The notes below the pieces were generated by a model that was not told where the DNA came from, ran no database searches, and saw only the letters and a program-made list of their open reading frames with translations. Positions 51,439 to 61,962 of a stretch of 64,000 bases of DNA are shown here, in pieces (position 1 is the first letter of the stretch; each line of letters begins with the position of its first letter). Location: NCBI RefSeq assembly GCF_021458635.1, contig NZ_JAIRDQ010000001.1, positions 868,001 to 932,000 of the forward strand, in the 5' to 3' direction. Position numbers and translations under genes: made by a program. This DNA comes from Bradyrhizobium monzae. Its GTDB lineage: Bacteria; Pseudomonadota; Alphaproteobacteria; Rhizobiales; Xanthobacteraceae.

Positions 51439-52758
51439 ATGTCGACCATTGCCGCGGCCCCGGCCGCAGAGCGCAAGCCACTCTACGCCTCGCTGTTCGT
51501 CCAGGTCCTGGCGGCGCTGATCCTCGGCATCATCCTCGGCGTGGTCGCCCCGGACTTCGCCATCAGCCTCAAGATCCTCAGCGACGCCTTCCTGAAGCTG
51601 ATCTCGATGATCGTGGCGCCGATCGTGTTCTGCGTCGTAGTGCACGGCATTGCCGGCGCCGGCGATCTCAAGAAGGTCGGACGCGTCGGCGTCAAGGCGC
51701 TGCTTTATTTCGAGACGATGACGACGGTGGCGCTCGTGGTCGGCCTCATCCTGGCTTACGCCTTCGGTCCTGGCCACGGCATGAACATCGATCCCTCGAC
51801 GCTCGATGCCAAGGCGCTCAACACCTACGCCGACAACGCCCACAAGCTGCAGGGGGCCGGCATCGGCGCCTTCCTGCTCAACGTGATTCCGTCCACCTCC
51901 TTCGACGCGCTGTCGCGCAACGACGTGCTCCAGGTGCTGTTCTTCGCCGTGCTGTTCGGCGTCGGCCTCGCACTGGTCGGCGGCGAAAAAGGCGCGCTCG
52001 TCACCTCGATCATCGATGCGGCCTCCACCGTGCTGTTCCGTGTCATGGGACTTATTGTTCGGGTTGCTCCGCTCGGAGTACTCGGCGCGGTCGCCTACAC
52101 CGTCGGCAAATATGGCGTCGGCTCGCTGAAGCAGCTCGTCTCGCTGGTCATGCTGTTCTATGTCTCCGTTGGCATCTTCGTGCTGGGCGTGCTCGGTAGC
52201 GTGATGGCGCTCGCTGGAATCAACATCCTCAAGTTCCTCTCCTACTTGCGCGAAGAGCTGACCATCGTGCTTGCGACCGCCTCGTCCGACGCGGTGCTTC
52301 CCCAGATCATGAAGAAGCTTGAGCGCATGGGTGTGAAGGATTCCGTCGTCGGACTGGTGATCCCGACCGGCTATTCCTTCAACCTCGACGCCTTCTCAAT
52401 CTATCTGACGCTTGCCGTCGTCTTCATCGCTCAGGCCACCAACACGCCGCTGTCGTTCGGCGATCTCCTGCTGGTGCTGGGGGTCTCCCTGATCACGTCA
52501 AAGGGCGCGCACGGCGTACCGGGCTCGGCGATCGTGATCCTCGCCGCGACGCTGAACGCGGTGCCGAGCATTCCGGCGATCGGCCTCGTGCTGGTATTGT
52601 CGGTCGACTGGTTCATCGGCATGGCTCGCGCAGTCGGCAACCTCATCGGCAATTGCGTGGCGACAGTCGTCGTCGCCGCATGGGAAGGTGACCTCGACCG
52701 CGCCAAGGCGGCCAAGGTCCTCGAGGGCGGCGAGCTGGTGGATGTGACGGCGGGATAG
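51439..52758 (+). CDS. dctA: C4-dicarboxylate transporter DctA
   Basis: A 439-residue DAACS-family symporter. SLFVQVLAALILGIILG lies at the N-terminus. The substrate-binding and ion-binding regions are TASSDAVLPQIMKKLERMG, IPTGYSFNLDAFSIYLTLA and SKGAHGVPGSAIVILAATL. It imports succinate, malate and fumarate with protons, the carbon supply for nitrogen-fixing bacteroids. GGGGGAG precedes the ATG, and a perfect sigma-54 promoter lies just upstream. No dctBD is in the window. Confidence 0.92.
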   Translation: MSTIAAAPAAERKPLYASLFVQVLAALILGIILGVVAPDFAISLKILSDAFLKLISMIVAPIVFCVVVHGIAGAGDLKKVGRVGVKALLYFETMTTVALVVGLILAYAFGPGHGMNIDPSTLDAKALNTYADNAHKLQGAGIGAFLLNVIPSTSFDALSRNDVLQVLFFAVLFGVGLALVGGEKGALVTSIIDAASTVLFRVMGLIVRVAPLGVLGAVAYTVGKYGVGSLKQLVSLVMLFYVSVGIFVLGVLGSVMALAGINILKFLSYLREELTIVLATASSDAVLPQIMKKLERMGVKDSVVGLVIPTGYSFNLDAFSIYLTLAVVFIAQATNTPLSFGDLLLVLGVSLITSKGAHGVPGSAIVILAATLNAVPSIPAIGLVLVLSVDWFIGMARAVGNLIGNCVATVVVAAWEGDLDRAKAAKVLEGGELVDVTAG

Positions 52759-52766
52759 CGCCGGGG

Positions 52767-54140
52767 TCAATCGTTCCACCGGAGGAGCGGCGTCCCATAC
52801 GCCCTCCTCCAGACCGACAGGAAGCGCGGAAACCAGGAATGGGCCACCGCGCCTTTGTAGGCCCACGTGCGATATTTCAGGCCCTGCTCGGAGATCAGCT
52901 CCTGATAGCCGCCATGGACCTCGGTCGCGGTGCGAATGTCCTTCAATATTCCTTGCGCGCAGGCCCGGTAGGTATCGCTCCCCGCGGACTCGTCAAAGTC
53001 CAGCATGCGGTCCGCGAACTCGACGTTGAACGTCGGCCAGGACGAGCGCCCCTGATAGGCCGGCGCCGCGATCTTATGGATCATCTTGTTCCGCGGATTA
53101 TCCGCCGACACCAGGAAGTGGAATGTGCTGGGGATGCGGAAGCGCGGCTCGGCAATGATCAAGTCCGTCGTGACCGCAAACAAGGCGCGCTCGCTCACAT
53201 CGCTCATATCCCAGAAGCCGCGATGTACGCTGACGAAATCCAGCGCGACCAGGGACACCGGCGTGCCAGCCGGTCCATCCAGCGAGTGTCTGATATAGCC
53301 GTCCTTGCCAAACAGGCGGAGCAGGTCGCGCTTATACTGCCCGAGGTCGCGCCCAAGTAGCCGCTTCAGCTCGTTCTCGTCGACCACACCGAGCTGCACG
53401 CCCCACACGAAGGTTGTGTAGACGCAGGCATTGGTGACAAAACGCCGGCGCTCGGCGCGGGTGTCCGTTGCCGCAGAGCGAGGCCCGCCGGCATCGCACA
53501 GCAAATATCCGGCGCCGTCGGCCTCGAACGGCTCGAGCTCGCTTGCGAGTCTCAGGATTGCGCGCTTCAGATCGCCGCCATATTCGGCCAGCAACAAACG
53601 GCCGGCATGCGCGCATTGCGACATCGCCAGATGGGACGACGTACGCTCCTCGGCGGAGAGCATCTGCCGGAGGCCAGCGAGAATGCCGAGCAGCGTATCC
53701 GAAGGACGCGAGAAATAGTTCACGCCGAGATACCGGCCGCGCCCCGCAGGAACGATGGTCGTCGTGACGACATCGGCGCGAACCGCCTCCAGCAACAGGC
53801 GCACGCTCTTTTCGAGCAGGCGCGCCCGGCGCACGGCGTCCTGCGCATCCATAATGGTTTCGGGGTCGAGGACGTCGGGATAAAACCAGGCGAAGTCGCG
53901 CGGGTAATAGGCGGAGGCGTGCGGCGCGCCCGTGACGAGGAACGCCTCGGTCACCGAAAAGGCGCTGTCCATCGAATGCCGGTAAAGGTCCTCGATGGCC
54001 GACAGCGAATGATGCGACTGTCTCAGGAAACGATCACCGAGAAAATTGACCGCCTGAAGCGCATTCGCGACAAGGGTCGCGGCTGGGCCCTGGTAAAACC
54101 GGTTCTCTCGGTGCGTCGGAAGGGAAATATCGCTGTTCAT
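52767..54140 (-). CDS. Putative six-hairpin glycosidase-like protein
   Basis: A 457-residue soluble protein without a family I recognise. YYPRDFAWFYPDVLDPETIM resembles the PRD-containing loop of alpha/alpha six-hairpin glycosidases such as glycogen debranching or GH15-like enzymes. The length, helix-rich spacing and late AYKGAVAHSWFPRFLSVWRR would suit that fold. There is no signal peptide. It converges on dctA (8 bp) and is separated from allC by 99 bp. The assignment is tentative. Confidence 0.5.
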   Translation of the reverse strand: MNSDISLPTHRENRFYQGPAATLVANALQAVNFLGDRFLRQSHHSLSAIEDLYRHSMDSAFSVTEAFLVTGAPHASAYYPRDFAWFYPDVLDPETIMDAQDAVRRARLLEKSVRLLLEAVRADVVTTTIVPAGRGRYLGVNYFSRPSDTLLGILAGLRQMLSAEERTSSHLAMSQCAHAGRLLLAEYGGDLKRAILRLASELEPFEADGAGYLLCDAGGPRSAATDTRAERRRFVTNACVYTTFVWGVQLGVVDENELKRLLGRDLGQYKRDLLRLFGKDGYIRHSLDGPAGTPVSLVALDFVSVHRGFWDMSDVSERALFAVTTDLIIAEPRFRIPSTFHFLVSADNPRNKMIHKIAAPAYQGRSSWPTFNVEFADRMLDFDESAGSDTYRACAQGILKDIRTATEVHGGYQELISEQGLKYRTWAYKGAVAHSWFPRFLSVWRRAYGTPLLRWND

Positions 54141-54239
54141 CTGTATCGGTCGGCTGATGTCTGGTGATCCCGGTGCCGGGCAGTCGCTATTTTAGCCCTG
54201 CCAGATTCGTATCTCTAGCCGGTGACTTGCGGGACAGGC

Positions 54240-55517
54240 TTATCCCTCCCGCGGCCTGAAATTCTCGATCACCCGCAGCAGCACCCGCGCGCCGGCATCG
54301 GCGTCCGTGAGCTCCACATGCTCGTCCGGATGATGGCTGATGCCGCCGCGGCAGCGGACGAAGATCATGCCGACATCGGCAATATCGATCATCGCCATGC
54401 CGTCGTGCCCTGCTCCGCTCGGCAGCTCGAAGGCGGAAAAACCTTCGGAGGCGATTGCGTGCGCGATCTGATCCTTCAGCCAGGGCGCACAAGGTGCAGT
54501 GCGGTTCTCATGAGTGACGTCGAGCTGAAGCGCCAGTTGCCGGCGCTTTGCGATCGCTTCGATCTGGCGGACGACGTCGGCGACCGCGCGCTTGCGATGC
54601 ATATCGGTCGGCGCGCGCATGTCGATGGTGAAGGATACTTCGCCCGGAATGACATTGGTCGCGCCCGGCCTCGCCTGGATATAGCCGACGGTGCCGACCA
54701 GGCCCCCCTCGTCGGTCCGGCAAAACTGCTCGATCGCGCCAATGCATTCGGCAGCACCGCTGAGCGCATCACGGCGCAGCGCCATCGGCACGGTGCCGGC
54801 GTGACCGGCCATGCCGGTGAGCCCCGCCGCCAGCCGCGTCGCGCCCGCAATCGCGGTGACGACACCGACGGGGAGATTATGCGCTTCGAGCACCGGCCCC
54901 TGCTCGATGTGCAATTCAAGATAGGCCAGTAATTCGCGCCGGGCCCGCGCAGCCGCACCGATATGATCGGGGTCCAGGCCAAATGTGACGAGCGCATCGC
55001 GCATCGACACGCCGTCGCGATCACGCGTGTTCAAAACGCTCTCGTCGAAAGTGCCCGCGACTGCGCGGCTGCCGAGCAGGGTCGAGGCAAAGCGCACGCC
55101 CTCCTCGTCGGCGAAGCCGACCACCTCGATCGCAAACGGCAGGCGCTTGCCGCGGCGGTTGAGCTCGGCGACGCAGGCAATCGCCGTGATCACGCCCAGC
55201 GGCCCATCCCATTTGCCGGCGTCACGCACCGTGTCGTAGTGCGAGCCGAGCATCAGGCAGGGTGCGCCCGGCCGCTCGCCTTCGTAACGGCCGCAGACAT
55301 TGCCGATCGCATCGAGATGCGCGCTCATGCCGGCCTCGCGCATCCAGCCGAGGATGAGGTCCGACGCCGCCCGCAGCTCCTTCGTGAGATAGATACGGGT
55401 GAGCTTGCCGTCTTCTTCCGAGATCGCCGCGAGCTCGCTAATCCGACGCACGATCTCCTCGCCGAGCGATGCATGTTGAACGGCGGTCAGGGCAGCCATC
55501 TCGGTCAAGCTTTCCAT
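54240..55517 (-). CDS. allC: Allantoate amidohydrolase / N-carbamoyl amino acid hydrolase (M20 family)
   Basis: A 425-residue dinuclear metallohydrolase. Ligands are His93 (GSHYDTV), Asp104 (KWDGPLG), Glu138/139 (GFADEEGVRF), His203 (ELHIEQGPVLE) and a late histidine in RGGISHHPDEH. It matches AllC, which splits allantoate to ureidoglycine, carbon dioxide and ammonia; N-carbamoyl-L-amino-acid hydrolases share these motifs. The purine/ureide neighbours favour the former. ATG 55517 was chosen; 55499 is possible. A sigma-54-like element lies 38 bp upstream. Confidence 0.85.
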   Translation of the reverse strand: MESLTEMAALTAVQHASLGEEIVRRISELAAISEEDGKLTRIYLTKELRAASDLILGWMREAGMSAHLDAIGNVCGRYEGERPGAPCLMLGSHYDTVRDAGKWDGPLGVITAIACVAELNRRGKRLPFAIEVVGFADEEGVRFASTLLGSRAVAGTFDESVLNTRDRDGVSMRDALVTFGLDPDHIGAAARARRELLAYLELHIEQGPVLEAHNLPVGVVTAIAGATRLAAGLTGMAGHAGTVPMALRRDALSGAAECIGAIEQFCRTDEGGLVGTVGYIQARPGATNVIPGEVSFTIDMRAPTDMHRKRAVADVVRQIEAIAKRRQLALQLDVTHENRTAPCAPWLKDQIAHAIASEGFSAFELPSGAGHDGMAMIDIADVGMIFVRCRGGISHHPDEHVELTDADAGARVLLRVIENFRPREG

Positions 55518-55554
55518 CCTGGAGACCGCGCGGGCGGTCGCAATCCCAATCGAT

Positions 55555-55569
55555 ACAAGTTCGGTGCCA
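55555..55569 (-). promoter_or_regulatory. Sigma-54-like element upstream of allC
   Basis: On the minus strand TGGCACC-gaac-TTGT has the full -24 element and correct 10-bp spacing, but GT instead of GC at -12. It is a weaker candidate than the two other RpoN sites. Confidence 0.45.
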
Positions 55570-55671
55570 GCGAATTCAGGCGGCCGGCGCCACTTCGAGT
55601 CAGCGCGTGGTTAGCATGAATGCTGGTGGTCAGCCGACCGCCCCCGTCCCCTTCATGCACACGTGAGAGCC

Positions 55672-55689
55672 AGTTAAGACTGCTTAACT
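55672..55689. promoter_or_regulatory. Inverted repeat in the allC/BMP-operon divergent region
   Basis: AGTTAAG-actg-CTTAACT is a perfect 7-bp inverted repeat with a 4-bp spacer. It lies about 125 bp upstream of the sigma-54 promoter of the transporter operon, where an enhancer-binding activator would sit, and 155 bp upstream of allC. Confidence 0.5.
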
Positions 55690-55813
55690 ACATTGCATAC
55701 AACGCGATAATATTGCTCATAATTTAATCTGCCGATTTTCTGATCAAGACTTCTTCGCCGGATATATCTGATATTTTCAATGCCTTATAAATGAATGCCT
55801 GCCGTACAGCCTC

Positions 55814-55828
55814 TGGCACGAAGCTTGC
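55814..55828 (+). promoter_or_regulatory. Sigma-54 promoter of the BMP transporter operon
   Basis: TGGCACG-aagc-TTGC is a perfect -24/-12 element with GG-N10-GC spacing. The expected transcription start is near 55840, 65 bp before the first gene. It implies RpoN control, most simply by nitrogen limitation. Confidence 0.88.
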
Positions 55829-55904
55829 GACCTCCTATCCCGGGCTCCGCCAGACCGGCGCAGCCGCGAGATTAAGGCGGTCCAGCCGCCAAGGGGAGCA
55901 AGCA

Positions 55905-57017
55905 ATGGATTTTGGCAGGATTTCACGACGTCATGTGTTGCAGGGCGGTGCCGCCCTCACCCTCGGCGCGGCGGCCGGCGTCCGCCCGGCCTTCGCAGCT
56001 GACACCACCATCGGCTTCATCTATGTCGGCTCGCGCGACGACTACGGCTACAACCAGGCACACGCGCAGGGCGCGGCGGCGCTGAAGAAGATTCCTGGAC
56101 TGAAAATCGTCGAGGAAGAGAAGGTGCCGGAGACCGACGCGGTCGAGAAGACGATCGAGTCCATGATCAACCTCGACGGCGCCACCCTGCTCTTCCCGAC
56201 CTCGTTCGGCTACTACAATCCGCACATGATCAAGATGGCCGCCAAGTACCCGAAGCTGCGCTTCGAGCACTGCGGTGGCCTCTGGTCGGACAAGGATCCG
56301 AAGAACGCCGGCAGCTACTTTGGTTATATCGACGAGGCGCAGTACATCTCGGGCATCGTCGCAGGCCTGACGTCGAAGAGCGGCAAGCTCGGCTTCGTCG
56401 CAGCCAAGCCAATTCCCCAAGTGCTGCGCAACATCAACGCCTTTGCGCTGGGCGCCAAATCCGTCAATCCGAAGGCCACCACGCAAGTGATCTTCACCGG
56501 TGACTGGTCGATGCCGGTCAAGGAGGCCGAGGCCACCAACAGCTTGATCGACCAGGGTGTGGACGTGCTGACCTGTCACGTCGACGGCCCCAAGACCATG
56601 GTCGAGAACGCCGCGCGCCGTGGTGCCTTCGTCTGCGGCTATCACACCAACCAGTCGGCGCTGGCGCCCAAGGCATATCTCACCGGCGCGGAGTGGAATT
56701 GGGAAGCGCTCTATCCGAAGTTCGTCAAGATGATCGCCGCCGGCGAAGGCATCCCGAATTTCTACCGCGGCGGTCTCAAGGAAGAGATCGTCAAGGTCTC
56801 GGCCTATGGCGAATCCGTCTCGGCCGAAGCGGGCAAGGCGGCAGACGAGGCCAAAGCCAAATTCCTGTCCGCGGACGGATTTGCCATCTTCAAGGGCGGC
56901 TTGGTCGACAACAAGGGCAAGACCGTCATCGCGGCCGGCACCGATCGCGGTCAGAAGGATCCCGAACTCGAGAAGATGGACTATCTCGTCGAGGGCGTGA
57001 TCGGAGCGACTTCGTGA
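55905..57017 (+). CDS. BMP-family substrate-binding protein (nucleoside/ureide ABC importer)
   Basis: A 370-residue periplasmic protein with a Tat signal (SRRHVLQGGAALTLGAAA). The BMP/PnrA-like fold begins with TTIGFIYVGSRDDYGYNQAH, and GYIDEAQYISGIVAGLTSKS follows. Family members bind purine nucleosides or other nitrogen-rich ligands. AGGGGAGC precedes the ATG at 55905; the upstream frame start lies before the promoter and is not used. The first permease overlaps its stop (GTGA). Confidence 0.88.
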   Translation: MDFGRISRRHVLQGGAALTLGAAAGVRPAFAADTTIGFIYVGSRDDYGYNQAHAQGAAALKKIPGLKIVEEEKVPETDAVEKTIESMINLDGATLLFPTSFGYYNPHMIKMAAKYPKLRFEHCGGLWSDKDPKNAGSYFGYIDEAQYISGIVAGLTSKSGKLGFVAAKPIPQVLRNINAFALGAKSVNPKATTQVIFTGDWSMPVKEAEATNSLIDQGVDVLTCHVDGPKTMVENAARRGAFVCGYHTNQSALAPKAYLTGAEWNWEALYPKFVKMIAAGEGIPNFYRGGLKEEIVKVSAYGESVSAEAGKAADEAKAKFLSADGFAIFKGGLVDNKGKTVIAAGTDRGQKDPELEKMDYLVEGVIGATS

Positions 57018-58126
57018 CATCGGAAGCAGCGGATTCTGCCGAGGCGGTCGGGGCGGTTGCCCCGGCCGCCGACCCCGGCTTTCTCCAACGCCACGGCGGC
57101 ACGATCGAATATGTCCTGATCCCGGGCGCGGCGCTCGCCGGCGCGCTCCTGGTCTTCGGCATCTTCGTCATGCTGTTCGGCAAGAACCCGCTGGACCTCT
57201 ATTTCTACATGTACTACGGCGCCTTCGGCACCTGGTTCTCCTGGCAGAATACGCTGACGCGTGCCGCACCCCTCATCCTCACCGCACTTTGCACCGCACT
57301 GCCCGCGCAACTCGGCATGGTCGTCATCGGCGGCGAAGGCGCGCTGCTGATCGGTGCACTGTCGGCAACGAGCGCCGCACTGCTGCTTCAGGGCATGCCG
57401 CCGCTCGTCGTGCAGATTGCCATGGTCATCGCCGGCGTCATCGGCGGCGGATTGTGGATCATGCTGGCAGGCGCGCTTCGGCAGTATCGCGGCGTCAACG
57501 AGACGATCTCGAGCCTGTTGCTCGTCTACATCGCGCTCGCGATCCTCAATCATCTCGTCGAAGGCATGATGCGCGATCCGGCGAGCCTCAACAAGCCGTC
57601 GACCCGCGAGATCGGCGCCGCCAACATGATCGGCTCGATCCCCGGCACCGACGTGCATTGGGGCCTCGTCTTCGGCCTGATCGCCGCCATCGCCGCCTAC
57701 ATCCTGATCTATCACACCGTGTTCGGCTTCGCTGCGCGCGTCGCCGGCGGCAACATCCGCGCCGCGAAGATCGTCGGCCTCGGCGTCAGCAAACTCATTC
57801 TCACCATCTGCTTCCTCGCCGGCGGCGCCGCGGGTCTTGCGGGCATGGTCGAGGTTGCCGCCGTGCAGGGGCGCACCAACGCCAATCTCGCGGCCGGCTA
57901 TGGCTTCACCGGCATCCTGGTTGCCTTCCTGGCGCGGCAAAATCCGCTTGCGATCATTCCTGTCGCGATCCTGCTCGGTGGCATCAGCGCCAGCGGCGGT
58001 CTGTTGCAACGCCGCCTCGGACTGCCTGACGCATCCGTGCTGGTGCTCCAGGGCATCATCTTCGTCTTCGTGCTCGCCAGCGATGCGCTTTACGGCCGCA
58101 TCCGCTTTCTGAAGGGAAAACCCTGA
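57014..58126 (+). CDS. ABC transporter permease (BMP/nucleoside type)
   Basis: A 370-residue membrane protein of the BPD_transp_2 family with about ten hydrophobic segments. LPAQLGMVVIGGEGALLIGA and MRVIGGNIRAAKIVGL-like AARVAGGNIRAAKIVGLGVS are the conserved loops. The start is GTG overlapping the binding-protein stop. It pairs with the next permease. Confidence 0.88.
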   Translation: MTSEAADSAEAVGAVAPAADPGFLQRHGGTIEYVLIPGAALAGALLVFGIFVMLFGKNPLDLYFYMYYGAFGTWFSWQNTLTRAAPLILTALCTALPAQLGMVVIGGEGALLIGALSATSAALLLQGMPPLVVQIAMVIAGVIGGGLWIMLAGALRQYRGVNETISSLLLVYIALAILNHLVEGMMRDPASLNKPSTREIGAANMIGSIPGTDVHWGLVFGLIAAIAAYILIYHTVFGFAARVAGGNIRAAKIVGLGVSKLILTICFLAGGAAGLAGMVEVAAVQGRTNANLAAGYGFTGILVAFLARQNPLAIIPVAILLGGISASGGLLQRRLGLPDASVLVLQGIIFVFVLASDALYGRIRFLKGKP

Positions 58127-58127
58127 G

Positions 58128-59054
58128 ATGGCAGACGGATCGATCGGACTCTGGACCGTCCCGCTCGCCGTGCTCGGCGGCGCCATTCGCGTCTCCACGC
58201 CATTCCTGTTCGTGAGCCTCGGCGAATGCATCACCGAGCGCTCGGGGCGTATCAATCTCGGCCTGGAAGGCACGCTGGTGATGGGCGCGATGAGCGCCTA
58301 CGGCATCTCCTATCTGACGGGATCGCCCTGGCTCGGCGTGTTCGCCGCCGGCATCACCGGCGCCCTGCTGGGCGCGCTACACGCCGGCATCTGCTCGCTG
58401 CCCCGTGTCAACGACGTCGCGGTCGGCATCGCCCTGATGCTGTTCGGCACCGGGCTTGCCTTCTACCTCGGCAAGCCGCTGATCGAGCCGACCGCGCCGC
58501 GGCTGCCCGCGATCGATTTCGGCTGGTGGAGCGACATCCCGCAGCTCCGCGCCGCGCTGCGCGTCAACGTGCTCTTCCTGATCGGCATCGCACTTGCACC
58601 GATCCTCTATTGGGCCTTCCGCACCACACGCTGGGGCTTGCTCATTCGCACCGCCGGCGAGAGCTCGGACGCCGCACGCGCGATGGGCCACTCCGTGCTC
58701 CTGATCCGCCTGCGCGCCACCATGGTCGGCGGCTTCCTTGCTGGCATCGGCGGCTCGTTCCTGTCGCTGTTCTATCCCGGAAGCTGGAACGAGGGCCTCT
58801 CCTCCGGCCAAGGAATCACGGCGGTGGCGCTCGTGATCTTCGCGCGCTGGGATCCTCTGCTCTGCCTGTGGGCCTCGCTCGCCTTCGGCGGCGCCGCGGC
58901 GCTCGGACCGGCGCTGCAATCCGTCGGCGTTACTTCCGGCTATCACCTCTTCAACGCCGCGCCCTACATCCTGACGCTGGCGATCATGATCATCACCTGC
59001 TCGCCGAAACGCACGTTGACCGGAGCCCCGGCCGAATTGTCGATCACCCGCTAG
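58128..59054 (+). CDS. ABC transporter permease (BMP/nucleoside type)
   Basis: A 308-residue permease. [20 protein letters not shown] and [20 protein letters not shown] are the signature loops of the second subunit in nucleoside-type importers. It starts 1 bp after the first permease. It completes the membrane channel; the ATPase follows after the biuret-hydrolase-like gene. Confidence 0.9.
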   Translation: MADGSIGLWTVPLAVLGGAIRVSTPFLFVSLGECITERSGRINLGLEGTLVMGAMSAYGISYLTGSPWLGVFAAGITGALLGALHAGICSLPRVNDVAVGIALMLFGTGLAFYLGKPLIEPTAPRLPAIDFGWWSDIPQLRAALRVNVLFLIGIALAPILYWAFRTTRWGLLIRTAGESSDAARAMGHSVLLIRLRATMVGGFLAGIGGSFLSLFYPGSWNEGLSSGQGITAVALVIFARWDPLLCLWASLAFGGAAALGPALQSVGVTSGYHLFNAAPYILTLAIMIITCSPKRTLTGAPAELSITR

Positions 59055-59065
59055 AGACCGAGATC

Positions 59066-59745
59066 ATGCCCGAGCGCACTATCAAGTCCGAGCCCTACGC
59101 CTGGCCCTACAATGGCGACCTCCGCCCGCAAAACACCGCGCTCATCATCATCGACATGCAGACCGATTTCTGTGGGGTCGGCGGCTATGTCGACAAGATG
59201 GGCTACGACCTCTCGCTGACGCGAGCGCCGATCGAGCCGATCAAGAGACTGCTCGCCGCCATGCGAAGCCAAGGGTTTCACATCATCCATACCCGCGAAG
59301 GCCACCGCCCCGATCTCTCCGATCTTCCCGCCAACAAGCGCTGGCGCTCGCGCCAGATTGGCGCGGGCATCGGTGATCCCGGCCCGTGCGGCCGCATCCT
59401 GGTGCGCGGCGAGCCCGGCTGGGACATCATCGAGGAGCTGGCGCCGTTGCCAGGTGAACCGATTATCGACAAGCCCGGCAAGGGCTCGTTCTGCGCCACC
59501 GACCTCGAATTGATCCTGCGCGTGCGCGGGATCGAGAACATCGTCCTCACAGGCATCACCACCGACGTCTGCGTCCACACCACGATGCGCGAGGCCAACG
59601 ACCGCGGTTTCGAATGCGTGCTGCTGCACGATTGCTGCGGAGCGACCGACAAGAGCAACCACGACCATGCGCTGAAGATGATCAAGATGCAGGGCGGCGT
59701 GTTCGGCGCCGTCTCGACGTCGGATGCCTTCATCGGAGCGATTTC

Positions 59746-59749
<4 letters not shown>
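59066..59749 (+). CDS. biuH: Biuret-hydrolase-like cysteine hydrolase (isochorismatase family)
   Basis: A 227-residue isochorismatase-fold amidohydrolase. The triad Asp30 ([10 protein letters not shown]), Lys136 (IIDKPGKG) and Cys169 ([10 protein letters not shown]) corresponds to Asp36, Lys142 and Cys175 of rhizobial BiuH with a constant offset of six. Long stretches such as [24 protein letters not shown] and ATDLELIL look the same as I remember them in BiuH. It would hydrolyse biuret to allophanate and ammonia; a ureido compound from purine breakdown is also possible. It sits between transporter genes and its stop overlaps the ATPase start. Confidence 0.78.
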
Positions 59750-61278
<1,529 letters not shown>

Positions 61279-61291
61279 CCGCGGAGGCGGG

Positions 61292-61777
61292 ATGGACGGC
61301 GCAAGCGAACGCGACGAATACTTTTTGCGCTTGTCCCTCGCGGTCGCGCGCCGTTCCCTCACGCACGGCAATCATCCCTTCGGCTGCATCGTCGTCGATG
61401 CCGACGGCAAGGTGCTGATCGAGACCGAGAACGGCTATATGCCGGATCACGACGGCACCGCGCATGCCGAGCGTCTGGCCGCCACGGAAGCGTGCCGCAC
61501 GCTCAGCCGCGAGGTGCTGGCGACGGCGACGCTCTATTCCTCGGCCGAGCCCTGCGCGATGTGCGCCGGCGCGATCTACTGGGCCGGCATCGGCCGCGTG
61601 GTCTACGGCCTCAGCGAGCACCGCCTGCGCGCCGTCACCGGCAATCATCCGGAGAACCCAACGCTCGACCTGCCCTGTCGTGAGGTGTTTGCGAGCGGCC
61701 AGCGGCCGACAGAGGTGCTTGGTCCGCTGCTCGAAGACGAAGCCGAAGCGCTGCACGACGGCGTGTGGACGAAGTAG
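61292..61777 (+). CDS. Nucleoside/guanine deaminase (CDA-fold)
   Basis: A 161-residue zinc deaminase. The HAE motif is in GTAHAERLAATEA and the PCxxC in SSAEPCAMCAGAIYW. The tail (NPTLDLPCREVF) suits the guanine deaminase/tRNA-adenosine-deaminase-like branch. It would release ammonia from guanine, cytosine or a related base brought in by the transporter. GGAGGCGGG precedes the ATG. It is the last gene of the sigma-54-promoted operon, followed by a hairpin repeat. Confidence 0.85.
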   Translation: MDGASERDEYFLRLSLAVARRSLTHGNHPFGCIVVDADGKVLIETENGYMPDHDGTAHAERLAATEACRTLSREVLATATLYSSAEPCAMCAGAIYWAGIGRVVYGLSEHRLRAVTGNHPENPTLDLPCREVFASGQRPTEVLGPLLEDEAEALHDGVWTK

Positions 61778-61792
61778 GTATCCAGCAAACAG

Positions 61793-61888
61793 TACAAGGG
61801 TGGGCAAAGGCGCCCTTGCGCCGTGCCCACCATCTGACTTCAACATCAGTAGAAGTCGTGGGCACGCTTCGCTTTGCCCACCCTTGTA
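61793..61888. repeat. Large nested hairpin, intergenic REP/MITE-like element
   Basis: TACAAGGGTGGGCAAAG (61793-61809) is perfectly complementary to 61872-61888. Inside it CGTGCCCAC (61822-61830) pairs with GTGGGCACG (61858-61866), and GACTTC with GAAGTC. The 96-bp unit forms one long foldback. I recall similar GGTGGGCA-type repeats scattered between genes in Bradyrhizobium. It could also serve as terminator for the deaminase operon. Confidence 0.7.
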
Positions 61889-61916
61889 TTAGCGCGATTC
61901 TCTCCCCAAACACGAA

Positions 61917-61944
61917 TGGCGCTACGCATCGCTGCGCAGCGCCA
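61917..61944 (-). terminator. Hairpin downstream of the outer-membrane channel gene
   Basis: TGGCGCTACGCA and TGCGCAGCGCCA form a 12-bp stem with one mismatch and a TCGC loop, 18 bp after the stop of the leftward channel gene. A T run is poor, so efficiency is uncertain. Confidence 0.5.
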
Positions 61945-61962
61945 CTCGAGCCCTGTAACCGA

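Noticed and set aside
56981-58273. 430-codon leftward reading frame
   Set aside because: Antisense to the permease gene; strongly acidic and repetitive composition without any fold.
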